Assembly: GCF_016741815.1 (NCBI RefSeq)
Contig: NZ_JAERRJ010000009.1
Coordinates: 186,001 to 250,000 of the forward strand
Origin: Nocardia acididurans
Lineage (GTDB): Bacteria; Actinomycetota; Actinomycetes; Mycobacteriales; Mycobacteriaceae
Direction: 5' to 3'
DNA: 64,000 nt
Shown here piece after piece: positions 24,428 through 33,064 of the stretch; positions within the stretch are counted from its first letter, which is position 1; each line of letters starts with the position of its first letter. The notes beneath the pieces were generated by a model. That model saw only the letters and a program-made list of their open reading frames with translations, searched no databases and was not told the origin of the DNA. The translations under genes were made by a program, and so were the position numbers.

Positions 24428-25330
24428 GTGAGCGATTCTGATGTGAGTCTTGCCGGCCGGGTTGCCATCGTCACCGGAGCCGGTGCGGGCCTGGGCCGGG
24501 CCGAAGCCCTCGAACTGGCCCGGGCCGGAGCGTCCGTCGTGGTGAACGACCTTGCCGAAAACGACGCCGTCAGCGCAACCCTCGCCGATATCCGCGCGCT
24601 GGGTGCCAAGGCGGAGTTCGTGGCGGGCAGCATCGCCGAACGGTCCACCGCCGATGCCCTGATCAGCACCGCCGAGCAGGCCTTCGGCGGGCTGGACATC
24701 GTGGTCAACAATGCCGGGATCACCCGGGACAAGATGCTGTTCAACATGTCCGACGAGGATTTCGACGCCGTCGTCGCGGTGCACCTGCGCGGACATTTCC
24801 TGCTGACCCGCAATGCCGGGTCGTACTGGCGCGGCAAGTCCAAGGAGACGGGTGCGCCGGTGTACGGTCGCATCATCAACACCTCCTCGGAGGCGGGCCT
24901 GCTCGGACCTGAGGGTCAGGCGAACTACGGCGCCGCCAAGGCCGGTATCACCGCGCTGACGCTGTCGGCCTCGCGGGCACTGTCGCGTTTCGGCGTGACC
25001 GCCAATGCCATTGCCCCGCGCGCTCGGACCTCCATGACCGAGAAGGTCTTCTCCGCGGCGCCCGAAGAGGGCCCGGATCCGCTGTCGCCCGATCATGTCG
25101 CGCGCCTGGTGGCCTACCTGGCTTCGCCGGCGGCCGAGGCCGTCAGCGGGCAGCTCTTCGTCGTCTACGGCCCGATGGTGGCCCTCATGGCCGCGCCGGT
25201 GGTGGAGCAGCGCTTCGACGCCGAGGGCGAGTGGACGACCGAGGGTCTGGCCGCCACCCTGGGCGGCTATTTCGCGGACCGTCCGGCGAACGCGACGTTT
25301 TCCGCGTCCTCGCTGATGGATCTCGGCTGA
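24428..25330 (+). CDS. 17-beta-HSD-like short-chain dehydrogenase, Rv3502c-type
   Basis: 300-residue SDR: VTGAGAGLGRAEAL nucleotide loop, NNAGITRD, catalytic Ser in NTSSEAGLLG and NYGAAKAGITAL (Tyr-x3-Lys). A long C-terminal extension ends YFADRPANATFSASSLMDLG, as in the multifunctional-enzyme-type HSDs. M. tuberculosis carries the homologue Rv3502c in the same place between fdxD and yrbE4A. The likely substrate is a hydroxy-acyl-CoA or hydroxysteroid of sterol breakdown. It is paralogous to the fragment at 2-334. Confidence 0.85.
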   Translation: MSDSDVSLAGRVAIVTGAGAGLGRAEALELARAGASVVVNDLAENDAVSATLADIRALGAKAEFVAGSIAERSTADALISTAEQAFGGLDIVVNNAGITRDKMLFNMSDEDFDAVVAVHLRGHFLLTRNAGSYWRGKSKETGAPVYGRIINTSSEAGLLGPEGQANYGAAKAGITALTLSASRALSRFGVTANAIAPRARTSMTEKVFSAAPEEGPDPLSPDHVARLVAYLASPAAEAVSGQLFVVYGPMVALMAAPVVEQRFDAEGEWTTEGLAATLGGYFADRPANATFSASSLMDLG

Positions 25331-25551
25331 TAGGACAGATCCGCCAAACTCGCCGTCACGGGCGTTTTTACTCCGTCCAGCGGTTGATCATGGGATCGAT
25401 CGTTGGTAGGAAGGATCAAACTATGTGTGTGTGGCGCCTCACAAGGGCGTCACGCGCATACCGTCGGTCATGGGATGAACATGTTCTCGTTTCTGGACAG
25501 TTGTTCAGAAAGATTGCCTGTTCATAAGGCCGAAACCTACCCGAACTAGAC

Positions 25552-25565
25552 GAGAACGTGTTCTA
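25552..25565. promoter_or_regulatory. KstR operator of the mce4 operon
   Basis: GAGAACGTGTTCTA, differing from the consensus only at the first base. It overlaps the putative -10 of the yrbE4A-mce4 transcript. Confidence 0.82.
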
Positions 25566-25579
25566 ATCTTGAAGCGGGA

Positions 25580-25602
25580 CCGAGATCACATTCAGATCTC
25601 GG
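25580..25602 (+). other. 5'-leader hairpin of the mce4 mRNA
   Basis: An 8-bp perfect stem (CCGAGATC/GATCTCGG) with a 7-nt loop, 38 nt before yrbE4A. It may stabilise the long operon mRNA; no riboswitch fold is claimed. Confidence 0.45.
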
Positions 25603-25639
25603 GTGCTATAGCTAGGCAGGGGCAGGAGGAATAGCGGGA

Positions 25640-26404
25640 ATGAATGAAGTCCTTGCCGTACCGCTGCGGGCGGTCGGAGGGTTCTTCGAACTCGCCGGTG
25701 CTGTCGCTCGCGCTGCGGTGCGGCCCCCGTTCCAACGACGGGAATTCATCGATCAGGCCTGGTTCATTGCCCGGGTTTCCATCTTTCCGACCCTATTGGT
25801 CGCGATTCCGTTCACCGTCCTGGTGAGCTTCACACTCAACATCCTGCTCCGGGAGATCGGCGCGGCCGACCTGTCCGGGGCCGGTGCGGCTTTCGGCGCG
25901 ATCACCCAGATCGGCCCGATGGTCACCGTGCTCATCGTGGCCGGCGCGGGCGCCACCGCGATCTGCGCCGACCTCGGCGCACGCACCATCCGCGAGGAGA
26001 TCGACGCCATGCGCGTGCTGGGCATCGACCCGGTGCAGCGGCTCGTCGTCCCCCGCGTGCTCGCCTCCATGTTCGTGGCGGCACTGCTCAACGGCCTGGT
26101 GTCGGCCATCGGCATCCTGGGCGGCTTCATCTTCTCCGTCTTCCTGCAGGACGTGAATCCGGGCGCTTTCGTCAACGGCATCACCCTGCTGACCCATCTG
26201 CCCGAGGTGATCATCTCCGAGGTGAAGGCCATGTTGTTCGGACTCTGCGCCGGACTGGTCGCCTGCTATCTGGGGCTGAACGTGAAGGGCGGTCCGAAGA
26301 GCGTCGGCGACGCGGTGAATCAGACCGTCGTTTTCGCGTTCATGGCTTTGTTCGTCATCAATGTCGTGGCAACCGCCGTTTCCATCAAGTTCGCGGTGCG
26401 GTGA
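25640..26404 (+). CDS. yrbE4A: YrbE4A, permease subunit of the Mce4 sterol importer
   Basis: 254-residue MlaE-family integral membrane protein with about five or six helices and the conserved cytoplasmic coupling loop region GAGATAICADLGARTIREEIDAMRVLGIDPV that contacts the MceG ATPase. With YrbE4B it forms the inner-membrane permease of the Mce4 complex, which imports cholesterol. No ATPase gene (mceG) is in the operon, as usual; it is encoded elsewhere in related genomes. AGGAGG is at 25624-25629, and yrbE4B starts 4 nt after the stop. Confidence 0.95.
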   Translation: MNEVLAVPLRAVGGFFELAGAVARAAVRPPFQRREFIDQAWFIARVSIFPTLLVAIPFTVLVSFTLNILLREIGAADLSGAGAAFGAITQIGPMVTVLIVAGAGATAICADLGARTIREEIDAMRVLGIDPVQRLVVPRVLASMFVAALLNGLVSAIGILGGFIFSVFLQDVNPGAFVNGITLLTHLPEVIISEVKAMLFGLCAGLVACYLGLNVKGGPKSVGDAVNQTVVFAFMALFVINVVATAVSIKFAVR

Positions 26405-26408
26405 TCTC

Positions 26409-27260
26409 ATGGCTTTCGTGATTCAATCCCGGTTCCCGCGAGTGACGCGGCGTGCCCAGAAGGTCTCGGACGGACTGGATTCCGTCGGCAAGCACGCGGT
26501 CTTCTACGCGCAGTCCATCGCCTCGGTACCGAAGGCGCTGGTGCACTACCGCACCGAGACCATCCGGCTCATCGCCGAGATCTCCATGGGCACAGGCGCA
26601 CTCGCGGTCATCGGCGGCACCGTCGTGATCGTCGGCTTCCTGACGCTCGCGGCCGGCGGCACCATCGCCGTGCAGGGCTACAGCTCACTCGGCAATATCG
26701 GCGTCGAGGCCCTGACCGGCTTCTTCGCCGCCTTCATCAACGTTCGCATTGCGGCGCCGGTGATTTCGGGCATCGGCCTGGCGGCGACACTGGGCGCGGG
26801 CACCACCGCGCAACTCGGGGCCATGCGCGTCTCCGAGGAGATCGACGCACTCGAGGTCATGGCCATCCGGCCGGTGCCCTTCCTCGTCGGCACGCGGCTG
26901 CTGGCCGGCATGCTCGCGGTCATTCCGCTGTACTCGCTGGCGGTCATCGCCTCGTTCATCGCGAGTCGCTTTGCGACCGTGGTGATCTACGGGCAGTCAG
27001 CTGGTGTGTACGACCACTACTTCGAAACCTTCCTGATTCCCAGCGACATTCTCTGGTCGTTCGCGCAGGCGATCTTCATGGCCATCGCGGTCATGTTGAT
27101 CCACACTTACTACGGTTTCCACGCCGCGGGTGGTCCCGTGGGCGTCGGTGTCGCGGTAGGCAATGCGGTGCGCGCGTCCCTGATCGCCGTCGTCATGGTG
27201 ACGCTGTTGATGTCGCTCGCCATCTACGGCACTTCCGGCAATTTCCATCTCTCCGGGTAG
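26409..27260 (+). CDS. yrbE4B: YrbE4B, permease subunit of the Mce4 sterol importer
   Basis: 283-residue MlaE-family permease, partner of YrbE4A. It shows the coupling loop GAGTTAQLGAMRVSEEIDALEVMAIRPVPFLVGTR and the helix-rich end HTYYGFHAAGGPVGVGVAVGNAVRASL. ATG 26409 is preferred over an in-frame ATG inside yrbE4A. The gene is tightly packed between yrbE4A and mce4A. Confidence 0.95.
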   Translation: MAFVIQSRFPRVTRRAQKVSDGLDSVGKHAVFYAQSIASVPKALVHYRTETIRLIAEISMGTGALAVIGGTVVIVGFLTLAAGGTIAVQGYSSLGNIGVEALTGFFAAFINVRIAAPVISGIGLAATLGAGTTAQLGAMRVSEEIDALEVMAIRPVPFLVGTRLLAGMLAVIPLYSLAVIASFIASRFATVVIYGQSAGVYDHYFETFLIPSDILWSFAQAIFMAIAVMLIHTYYGFHAAGGPVGVGVAVGNAVRASLIAVVMVTLLMSLAIYGTSGNFHLSG

Positions 27261-27269
27261 GGCGGCGGC

Positions 27270-28517
27270 ATGGTTCAAGAACGTGAGAGGGTGCAGAGTC
27301 CGATCGGCTCGCCCTTCATCGAAAAGCAAAGACCCAAAAGGGCTTCGGAACAGGGCTGGTTCATCAAGCTCGCCGGCCTGGGGTTGGTCCTCGGGCTGGT
27401 CGCGGTCGTCGCGATCTGCCTGGTCATGTTCGCGGGCGGCTTCGAGAACACCGTCAAGGTGACCGTGGCAGCCCCGCGCAGCGGCCTGGTGCTGGACCCG
27501 GACGCCAAGGTGAAGATCCGCGGCGTCGAGATCGGCAAGGTCTCGGGCATCACCACCACCTCGTCCGGTGCGCAGATCGAATTGGCCTTGGACCCGGACA
27601 AATTGAAGATGGTCCCGGCCAATGCCCTGGTGGATATCAAGTCCACCACGGTGTTCGGTGCGAAGTACATCAACTTCATCTCGCCGGACAACCCGTCGTC
27701 GGATTCGCTGCGGCCGGGTGCGGTCGTTCAGGCCGATGACGTGACGGTCGAATTCAATACGCTCTTCCAGCATCTCAACGATGTGCTCCTCAAGGTGGAG
27801 CCGGAGAAGCTGAACGCCACGCTGACCGCGCTGGGCACGGCCCTGGACGGGCGCGGTGAGAAGCTGGGCCAGCTGCTGGCCGACAGTGACGCGTACCTGC
27901 GCGACATCAACCCGAGCCTGCCCGACCTGCGCCGCGATCTGCAGATCTCGGTCGGCGTGACCAACCTGTACGCCGACACCATCCCGGATCTGTTGCGCAC
28001 CACCGACAATATGACGGTCACCGGCGGCACCATCGTCGACGAGTCCGCCAATTTCGACCGGGTGCTGCTCGAGCTCATCGGCCTGTCCAACCAGACCGGC
28101 GCGGTGCTGAACGAGAACGCCGATCCGCTGATCAGCTCGCTGAACCTGTTGCGCCCCACCACCGATCTGCTCAACGAGTACAGCCCGGCGCTGTACTGCC
28201 TGGTGGTCGGATCGGCCGACGCGCTGCCGGTCGGCAACCGCATCTTCGGCGGTGACGGCCCCTACGTGACGCTGAACGCCGGCTTCATGCCCGGCGGCAC
28301 GCCGTACGAGTACCCGAAGGATCTGCCGAAGGTGAACGCCACCGGTGGCCCGCACTGCGAGAACATTCTCGATCGGCAGCCGGGCAGCCACTCCAACTAC
28401 CTCGTCACCGACACCACCGAGGGCTATGTGTGGACTCCGCCGACCGGCACGAGTCTCAACGGGCCCAAGGTCTTCCAGTACTTGTTCGCGGGAATGCCGG
28501 GGGTGCCCAACCCATGA
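27270..28517 (+). CDS. mce4A: Mce4A, substrate-binding/channel protein of the Mce4 importer
   Basis: 415 residues: a short cytoplasmic start, one transmembrane helix (about residues 30-52), the MlaD/Mce beta-barrel domain (VTVAAPRSGLVLDPDAKVKIRGVEIGKV) and a long helical C-terminal part. The six Mce proteins assemble as a hetero-hexamer that forms a periplasmic lipid conduit. It ends in ATGA overlap with mce4B. Confidence 0.93.
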   Translation: MVQERERVQSPIGSPFIEKQRPKRASEQGWFIKLAGLGLVLGLVAVVAICLVMFAGGFENTVKVTVAAPRSGLVLDPDAKVKIRGVEIGKVSGITTTSSGAQIELALDPDKLKMVPANALVDIKSTTVFGAKYINFISPDNPSSDSLRPGAVVQADDVTVEFNTLFQHLNDVLLKVEPEKLNATLTALGTALDGRGEKLGQLLADSDAYLRDINPSLPDLRRDLQISVGVTNLYADTIPDLLRTTDNMTVTGGTIVDESANFDRVLLELIGLSNQTGAVLNENADPLISSLNLLRPTTDLLNEYSPALYCLVVGSADALPVGNRIFGGDGPYVTLNAGFMPGGTPYEYPKDLPKVNATGGPHCENILDRQPGSHSNYLVTDTTEGYVWTPPTGTSLNGPKVFQYLFAGMPGVPNP

Positions 28518-29539
28518 GGATCAAACCGCACGCGAGCACCGTGAAACTGGGGATCTTCACCCTGGTCATGGTGCTGGTCCTCGCCGGGCTGGGGGTGATC
28601 TTCAGCCAGATGCGCTTCTCCCGCTCGACCAGCTACCACGCGATCTTCACCAGCTCCTCCGGCATGCTGCCGGGCGCGAAGGTGCGCATCGCCGGTGTGC
28701 CGGTGGGCTCGGTGGAGCGGGTGTACGTCAAGAACAATCAGGCGTACGTCGACTTCGACATCGATCGTGAGTACCGCGTCTACGCCAGCACCCAGGCCGC
28801 CATCCGCTACGAAAACCTCGTGGGCGACCGGTATCTGGAGCTGCTGGACGGACCGGGCAGCGCGCAGCCGCTGAAGGAAGGGGCCACCATCGGCCTCGAC
28901 CGGACCAAGCCCGCACTCGATCTGGATATGCTGCTCGGCGGCTTCAAACCGCTGCTGCGGGGCCTGAATCCGCAGCAGGTGAACGATCTGACCGGGGCCC
29001 TGCTGCAGGTGTTCCAGGGTCAGGGCGGCACGCTGGTCACCCTGCTGAACAGCTCCGGCTCCTTCAGCAAGACCCTCGCCGATCGGGATGCCCTGATCGG
29101 TAGCGTGATCAACAACCTGAACACCGTGCTCGGCACCATCGACGAGCACAATCAGGAGTTCTCGACCACGCTGAACGAATTGCAGCGTCTGGTCAGCGGT
29201 CTCGCCGAGGACAAGGATCCGATCGGCGCCGCGCTGCCCCGATTGGCCGGAGCCACCGGCGATCTCACCGGCCTGCTGCAGGAGGTTCGTCCGGATCTCA
29301 AGTCGGATATCGAGCATCTGGGCCGCCTGGCGACCAATCTCGACAACTCCAGCGGTGAGCTCCAGTACGTCCTGGATCTGCTGCCCGAGACCTACAAGAA
29401 GCTGATTCGGATCGGGTCCTACGGTTCGTTCCTCAACATGTACGTCTGTGGCGCGCATTTCCTCGTCACCGCGCCGGACGGCAGCACCCAGCGGATCAAC
29501 GCACCGGGTGCGGACAGGGACGGAAGGTGCGCCCGGTGA
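28514..29539 (+). CDS. mce4B: Mce4B, channel subunit of the Mce4 importer
   Basis: 341 residues with an N-terminal helix (KLGIFTLVMVLVLAGLGVIF), an Mce domain (SSGMLPGAKVRIAGVPVGSVERV) and a helical arm. ATG 28514 shares ATGA with the mce4A stop. The last residues contain a paired-cysteine pattern (MYVCGAHF...GRC) typical of Mce C-termini. Confidence 0.92.
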   Translation: MRIKPHASTVKLGIFTLVMVLVLAGLGVIFSQMRFSRSTSYHAIFTSSSGMLPGAKVRIAGVPVGSVERVYVKNNQAYVDFDIDREYRVYASTQAAIRYENLVGDRYLELLDGPGSAQPLKEGATIGLDRTKPALDLDMLLGGFKPLLRGLNPQQVNDLTGALLQVFQGQGGTLVTLLNSSGSFSKTLADRDALIGSVINNLNTVLGTIDEHNQEFSTTLNELQRLVSGLAEDKDPIGAALPRLAGATGDLTGLLQEVRPDLKSDIEHLGRLATNLDNSSGELQYVLDLLPETYKKLIRIGSYGSFLNMYVCGAHFLVTAPDGSTQRINAPGADRDGRCAR

Positions 29540-30597
29540 ACGGAACACGCTCCCCGCTGATCAATATCGGCGTCGTCGGCATCGTGCTGTGCGTGACGAT
29601 CTGCCTGACCGCGCTCCAGTTCGACCGGTTGCCGTTCGTCCGGGCCGGCGCGGAATTCAATGCCTACTTCGCCGACGCGGGTGGCCTGCTGCCGGGTGAT
29701 CCCGTGCAGGTCGCCGGTGTGCGCACCGGCCGCGTCGAAGAGGTGGAGCTGGACGGCGCCAAGGTGAAGGTCCGCTTCACCCTGGACGAGAACATCGTGC
29801 TGGGCGGCAGCACCTCCGCGGCCATCAAGACCAATACGCTGCTGGGCCGCAAGTCGCTGGAGGTGACACCGGCCGGAAGCGGAGCCATCCGCAAGGACGA
29901 CGTGATTCCGCTGGACCGCACCACGTCGCCGTACTCGCTGACCGACGCGTTGAGCGAGCTGACGACGACGGTGCAGGGGCTCGACACCGATCAGGTGAAC
30001 CGGACCCTGGACACGCTGTCGGAGGCGTTCACCGACACCCCCGGCCCGCTGCGTTCGGCGCTGGACGGCATCACCGCGCTCTCCAAGAGCCTCAATACCC
30101 GTGACGACGCGCTGCTGCAGTTGCTCGGCCGCGCCCAGAACGTCACCTCGGTGCTGGGCGAGCGTGCGGCGCAGATCAATTCGCTGCTGGTCGACGGCAA
30201 CAGCCTGCTCGGCGAGCTAGACGCCCGCCGCGCCGCGATCAGTCAGCTGATCGTGTACGTGAACGGATTGGCCCAGCAGCTCAGCGGTTTCGTCGCCGAC
30301 AACGAGGAACAGCTGAAACCGACTCTGGACAAACTGAATTCGGTGTTGGAGCTGCTGCAGAACAACCGGGACAACATCAGCAAGGCCCTCATCGATCTGG
30401 GTCCGTTCGCGGGCGCGCTCGGTGAGCAGGTCGGCAGCGGGCCGTACTTCCAGGCGTACCTGGCCAATGGTTCCGGCAAGATGCTGCAGGTGCTGGTCGA
30501 CGCCATGGTGTGGCCGGAGCATCTGCCCGACGCGCTGCGCGAGTGGCTGAACCCGCTGCCCTCGATCCAACCCGCGATTGTGGAGCCGCCGCGATGA
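29536..30597 (+). CDS. mce4C: Mce4C, channel subunit of the Mce4 importer
   Basis: 353 residues: a transmembrane helix near the start, an Mce domain (DAGGLLPGDPVQVAGVRTGRVEEV) and a long amphipathic helical region. GTG 29536, which shares GTGA with the mce4B stop, is chosen over GTG 29527 because GGAAGG (29522-29527) is then 8 nt upstream. Confidence 0.9.
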   Translation: MNGTRSPLINIGVVGIVLCVTICLTALQFDRLPFVRAGAEFNAYFADAGGLLPGDPVQVAGVRTGRVEEVELDGAKVKVRFTLDENIVLGGSTSAAIKTNTLLGRKSLEVTPAGSGAIRKDDVIPLDRTTSPYSLTDALSELTTTVQGLDTDQVNRTLDTLSEAFTDTPGPLRSALDGITALSKSLNTRDDALLQLLGRAQNVTSVLGERAAQINSLLVDGNSLLGELDARRAAISQLIVYVNGLAQQLSGFVADNEEQLKPTLDKLNSVLELLQNNRDNISKALIDLGPFAGALGEQVGSGPYFQAYLANGSGKMLQVLVDAMVWPEHLPDALREWLNPLPSIQPAIVEPPR

Positions 30598-31829
30598 ACG
30601 CAATTCGAAAGGTGCCGCGCACGGCTCGCTTGATCGCCGTGGCGCTGGTGGTGGCGCTGGCCGGTTGGCTGGCCTACACGGTGCTCTCCGATATCGGCAA
30701 GAAGCACATCACCGTCGCCTTCCCCTCCACCGTCGGCCTGTACGCCGGCGACGAGGTCCGGGTGCTGGGTGTGAAGGTCGGCACGATCGATTCGATCGAA
30801 CCCGGCAAGAACGGCGTGACCGTCGAGCTCACCGTGGACCGCGGCATCGATCTGCCCGCCGACGCCAAGGCCGTGATCGTGTCGCCGTCGCTGGTGACGG
30901 CGCGCTTCATCCAGCTCGCTCCGGCCTACACCACCGGCCCGAAGATGGGTGACAACGCCACGATTCCGGAGAACCGCACCGCGATTCCGGTGGAGTGGGA
31001 CGACATCAAGGCCGAGCTGACCAAGCTGGCCACCGCGCTGGGCCCGATCGGCGAGGACGACAAGGGTTCCTTCGGCCGGGCCATCGACACCGCGGCGGCG
31101 AACCTGGGCAACGGCAATGCCGAGGCGTTCCGGTCCACGCTGCGGGAGCTGTCCAGCACGCTGCAGACCCTCTCCGACGGCCGGACCGATCTGTTCGGCA
31201 CCATCAAGAACCTGCAGAAGTTCGTCGACGTGCTGTCCAAGTCCAATGAGCAGATCGTGCAGTTCGGCGGCCGATTGGCCTCGGTCTCCTCGGTGCTGGC
31301 GAATGTGTCCACCGATCTGGGCACGGGGCTGGACAGCCTCGACAGCGCGATCGTCGATGTGAAGCGATTCCTGGACTCGCGCGGCGACCAGCTCACCGAG
31401 AGTGTGGAGCGGCTGTCCGAGGTCACCCAGAACCTCGCCGATCACCGGCCCGAACTCGAGCGCGTCCTGCACTCCGGTCCGACCGCGCTGGTGAACTTCT
31501 ACCAGCTCTACAAGCCGGCGCAGGGCACCCTCACCGGCACCCTCGCGGCGCCCAACTTCGCCAACCCGATCGCCTTCCTGTGTGGTGCGGTCGAGGCGGT
31601 CGAGATCAACGACGCGCAGAAGAGCGCCGACCTGTGCAAGCAGTACCTGGGACCGGTGTTGAACTCCCTCGCGATGAATTACCCTCCGCTGCTGCTCAAT
31701 CCCGCGACGCAGCAGAACGCCTTCCCCGACCAGCTCATCTACAGCACGCCCGACGTGGCGGCTCGGGCGCAGCCGGGCGCTCCGGCGACCAGCATCACCG
31801 ACCTGCTCATCCCCGGAGGTGGACAATGA
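30594..31829 (+). CDS. mce4D: Mce4D, channel subunit of the Mce4 importer
   Basis: 411 residues: N-terminal helix (RLIAVALVVALAGWLAYTVL), Mce domain (TVGLYAGDEVRVLGVKVGTIDSIEPG), helical region and a variable C-terminus with a cysteine pair (LCGAVEA, DLCKQYLG). It overlaps mce4C by ATGA and mce4E by 4 nt. Confidence 0.92.
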   Translation: MNAIRKVPRTARLIAVALVVALAGWLAYTVLSDIGKKHITVAFPSTVGLYAGDEVRVLGVKVGTIDSIEPGKNGVTVELTVDRGIDLPADAKAVIVSPSLVTARFIQLAPAYTTGPKMGDNATIPENRTAIPVEWDDIKAELTKLATALGPIGEDDKGSFGRAIDTAAANLGNGNAEAFRSTLRELSSTLQTLSDGRTDLFGTIKNLQKFVDVLSKSNEQIVQFGGRLASVSSVLANVSTDLGTGLDSLDSAIVDVKRFLDSRGDQLTESVERLSEVTQNLADHRPELERVLHSGPTALVNFYQLYKPAQGTLTGTLAAPNFANPIAFLCGAVEAVEINDAQKSADLCKQYLGPVLNSLAMNYPPLLLNPATQQNAFPDQLIYSTPDVAARAQPGAPATSITDLLIPGGGQ

Positions 31830-33064
31830 TGAGCCGCCGAATTCGCCTGGCGGGCATGACGATCGGACTGGTCGCCGTGCTCGGGGTGAGCGGATGCCAG
31901 TGGGACGGCCTGAACTCGCTGCCGCTGCCCGGTGCCGAGGGCACCGGGGAGGGCTCCTGGCAGGTCCGCATCCAGATGCCGAATGTGACCATGCTGACCC
32001 CGAATTCACCGGTGAAGGTGAACGACGTGTCCGTCGGCACGGTCCGGAAGATCGAGGTCGAGGACTGGCACGCGCTGGTCACCGTGAGCCTCGAGAAGGG
32101 CGTGGAACTGCCCGCGAACGCCGTCGCGCGCGTCGGCCAGACCAGCCTGCTGGGCAGTAATCACCTGGAGCTCGACGCGCCGGAAGGTGAACCGGCACAG
32201 GGCCGTTTGCAGGACGGAGACGTGATCCCGCTGTCGCGGGCGGGTGCGTTCCCGACCACCGAGCAGACGCTGTCCTCGCTGTCGGTGGTGCTCAACGGCG
32301 GTGGCATGTCCCAGGTGGAGACCATCACCCGGGAGCTCAACGCCACCTTCACCGGCCGCACCGACGCCATCCGCGATCTGCTGCCGCAGTTGACCGAGCT
32401 CACCACGACCCTGGATCAGCAGACCGGCGACATCATCGCCGCCATGGCCGGGCTGGACCGTTTCGGCGGCGTGCTCGCGCAGCAGAAGGATCAGGTCGCG
32501 GCCGCGATCACCACCATCCATCCGGCCCTGACGGTGCTCGCCGATCGCCGGGTCAACATCACCAATGCCATTACCTCCCTTGCTGATCTGAGCGATGTCG
32601 TGCAGCGGATCATCGACGAGGGCGGCGACAGCCTGAAGGCGAATGTGGCGAATCTGGAGCCGGCGCTGAAGTCGCTGGCCGACACCGGCGGCAAGCTCGC
32701 CGAATCGCTGCAGTGGCTGCTGACGTTCCCGTTCCCGATCAAGAACATCGACAAGGTCATCAAGGGCGACTACATGAACCTGTGGATGACCGCGGATCTC
32801 ACCGCGTCTCGCCTGGATTCCAACTTCCTGACCGGCACCGCGCTCGGCGGCAGCCTGGGTGGCGTGCAGTCCACCCTCGGTCTGGGAATCGGGGTGCCCG
32901 CCACGGCGATGGGAACCGGTGACCCGCTCACCGACCCGTACAAGAACCCGGCCGAGACCACCGCGCCGGAGCCGAGTATCCCAGGGCTGCCTCCGATTCC
33001 GGGTCTGCCCGCGATTCCGGGGCTCACCGTGCCCGCCGACGGACAGGGGGGTACCGGACAGTGA
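31826..33064 (+). CDS. mce4E: Mce4E lipoprotein (LprN-type) of the Mce4 importer
   Basis: 412 residues. Unlike the other Mce subunits it starts with a lipoprotein signal whose lipobox LGVSGC places the acylated cysteine at C24. An Mce domain follows (SPVKVNDVSVGTVRKIEVEDW), then a helical region and a Pro-rich tail (PGLPPIPGLPAIPGL). Two adjacent ATGs (31826, 31829) are possible starts; the first shares ATGA with the mce4D stop. Confidence 0.93.
   Translation: MMSRRIRLAGMTIGLVAVLGVSGCQWDGLNSLPLPGAEGTGEGSWQVRIQMPNVTMLTPNSPVKVNDVSVGTVRKIEVEDWHALVTVSLEKGVELPANAVARVGQTSLLGSNHLELDAPEGEPAQGRLQDGDVIPLSRAGAFPTTEQTLSSLSVVLNGGGMSQVETITRELNATFTGRTDAIRDLLPQLTELTTTLDQQTGDIIAAMAGLDRFGGVLAQQKDQVAAAITTIHPALTVLADRRVNITNAITSLADLSDVVQRIIDEGGDSLKANVANLEPALKSLADTGGKLAESLQWLLTFPFPIKNIDKVIKGDYMNLWMTADLTASRLDSNFLTGTALGGSLGGVQSTLGLGIGVPATAMGTGDPLTDPYKNPAETTAPEPSIPGLPPIPGLPAIPGLTVPADGQGGTGQ

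Larger units (their letters stand above)
25331..25639. other. mce4 leader and control region, 309 bp
   Basis: Non-coding. It holds two KstR-like sites: GAACATGTTC core at 25477-25486 and GAGAACGTGTTCTA at 25552-25565 (13 of 14 defining positions). The second overlaps a TAATCT -10-like hexamer (25564-25569). The transcribed leader contains a hairpin (25580-25587 with 25595-25602) and ends in AGGAGG (25624-25629) before ATG 25640. Confidence 0.7.
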
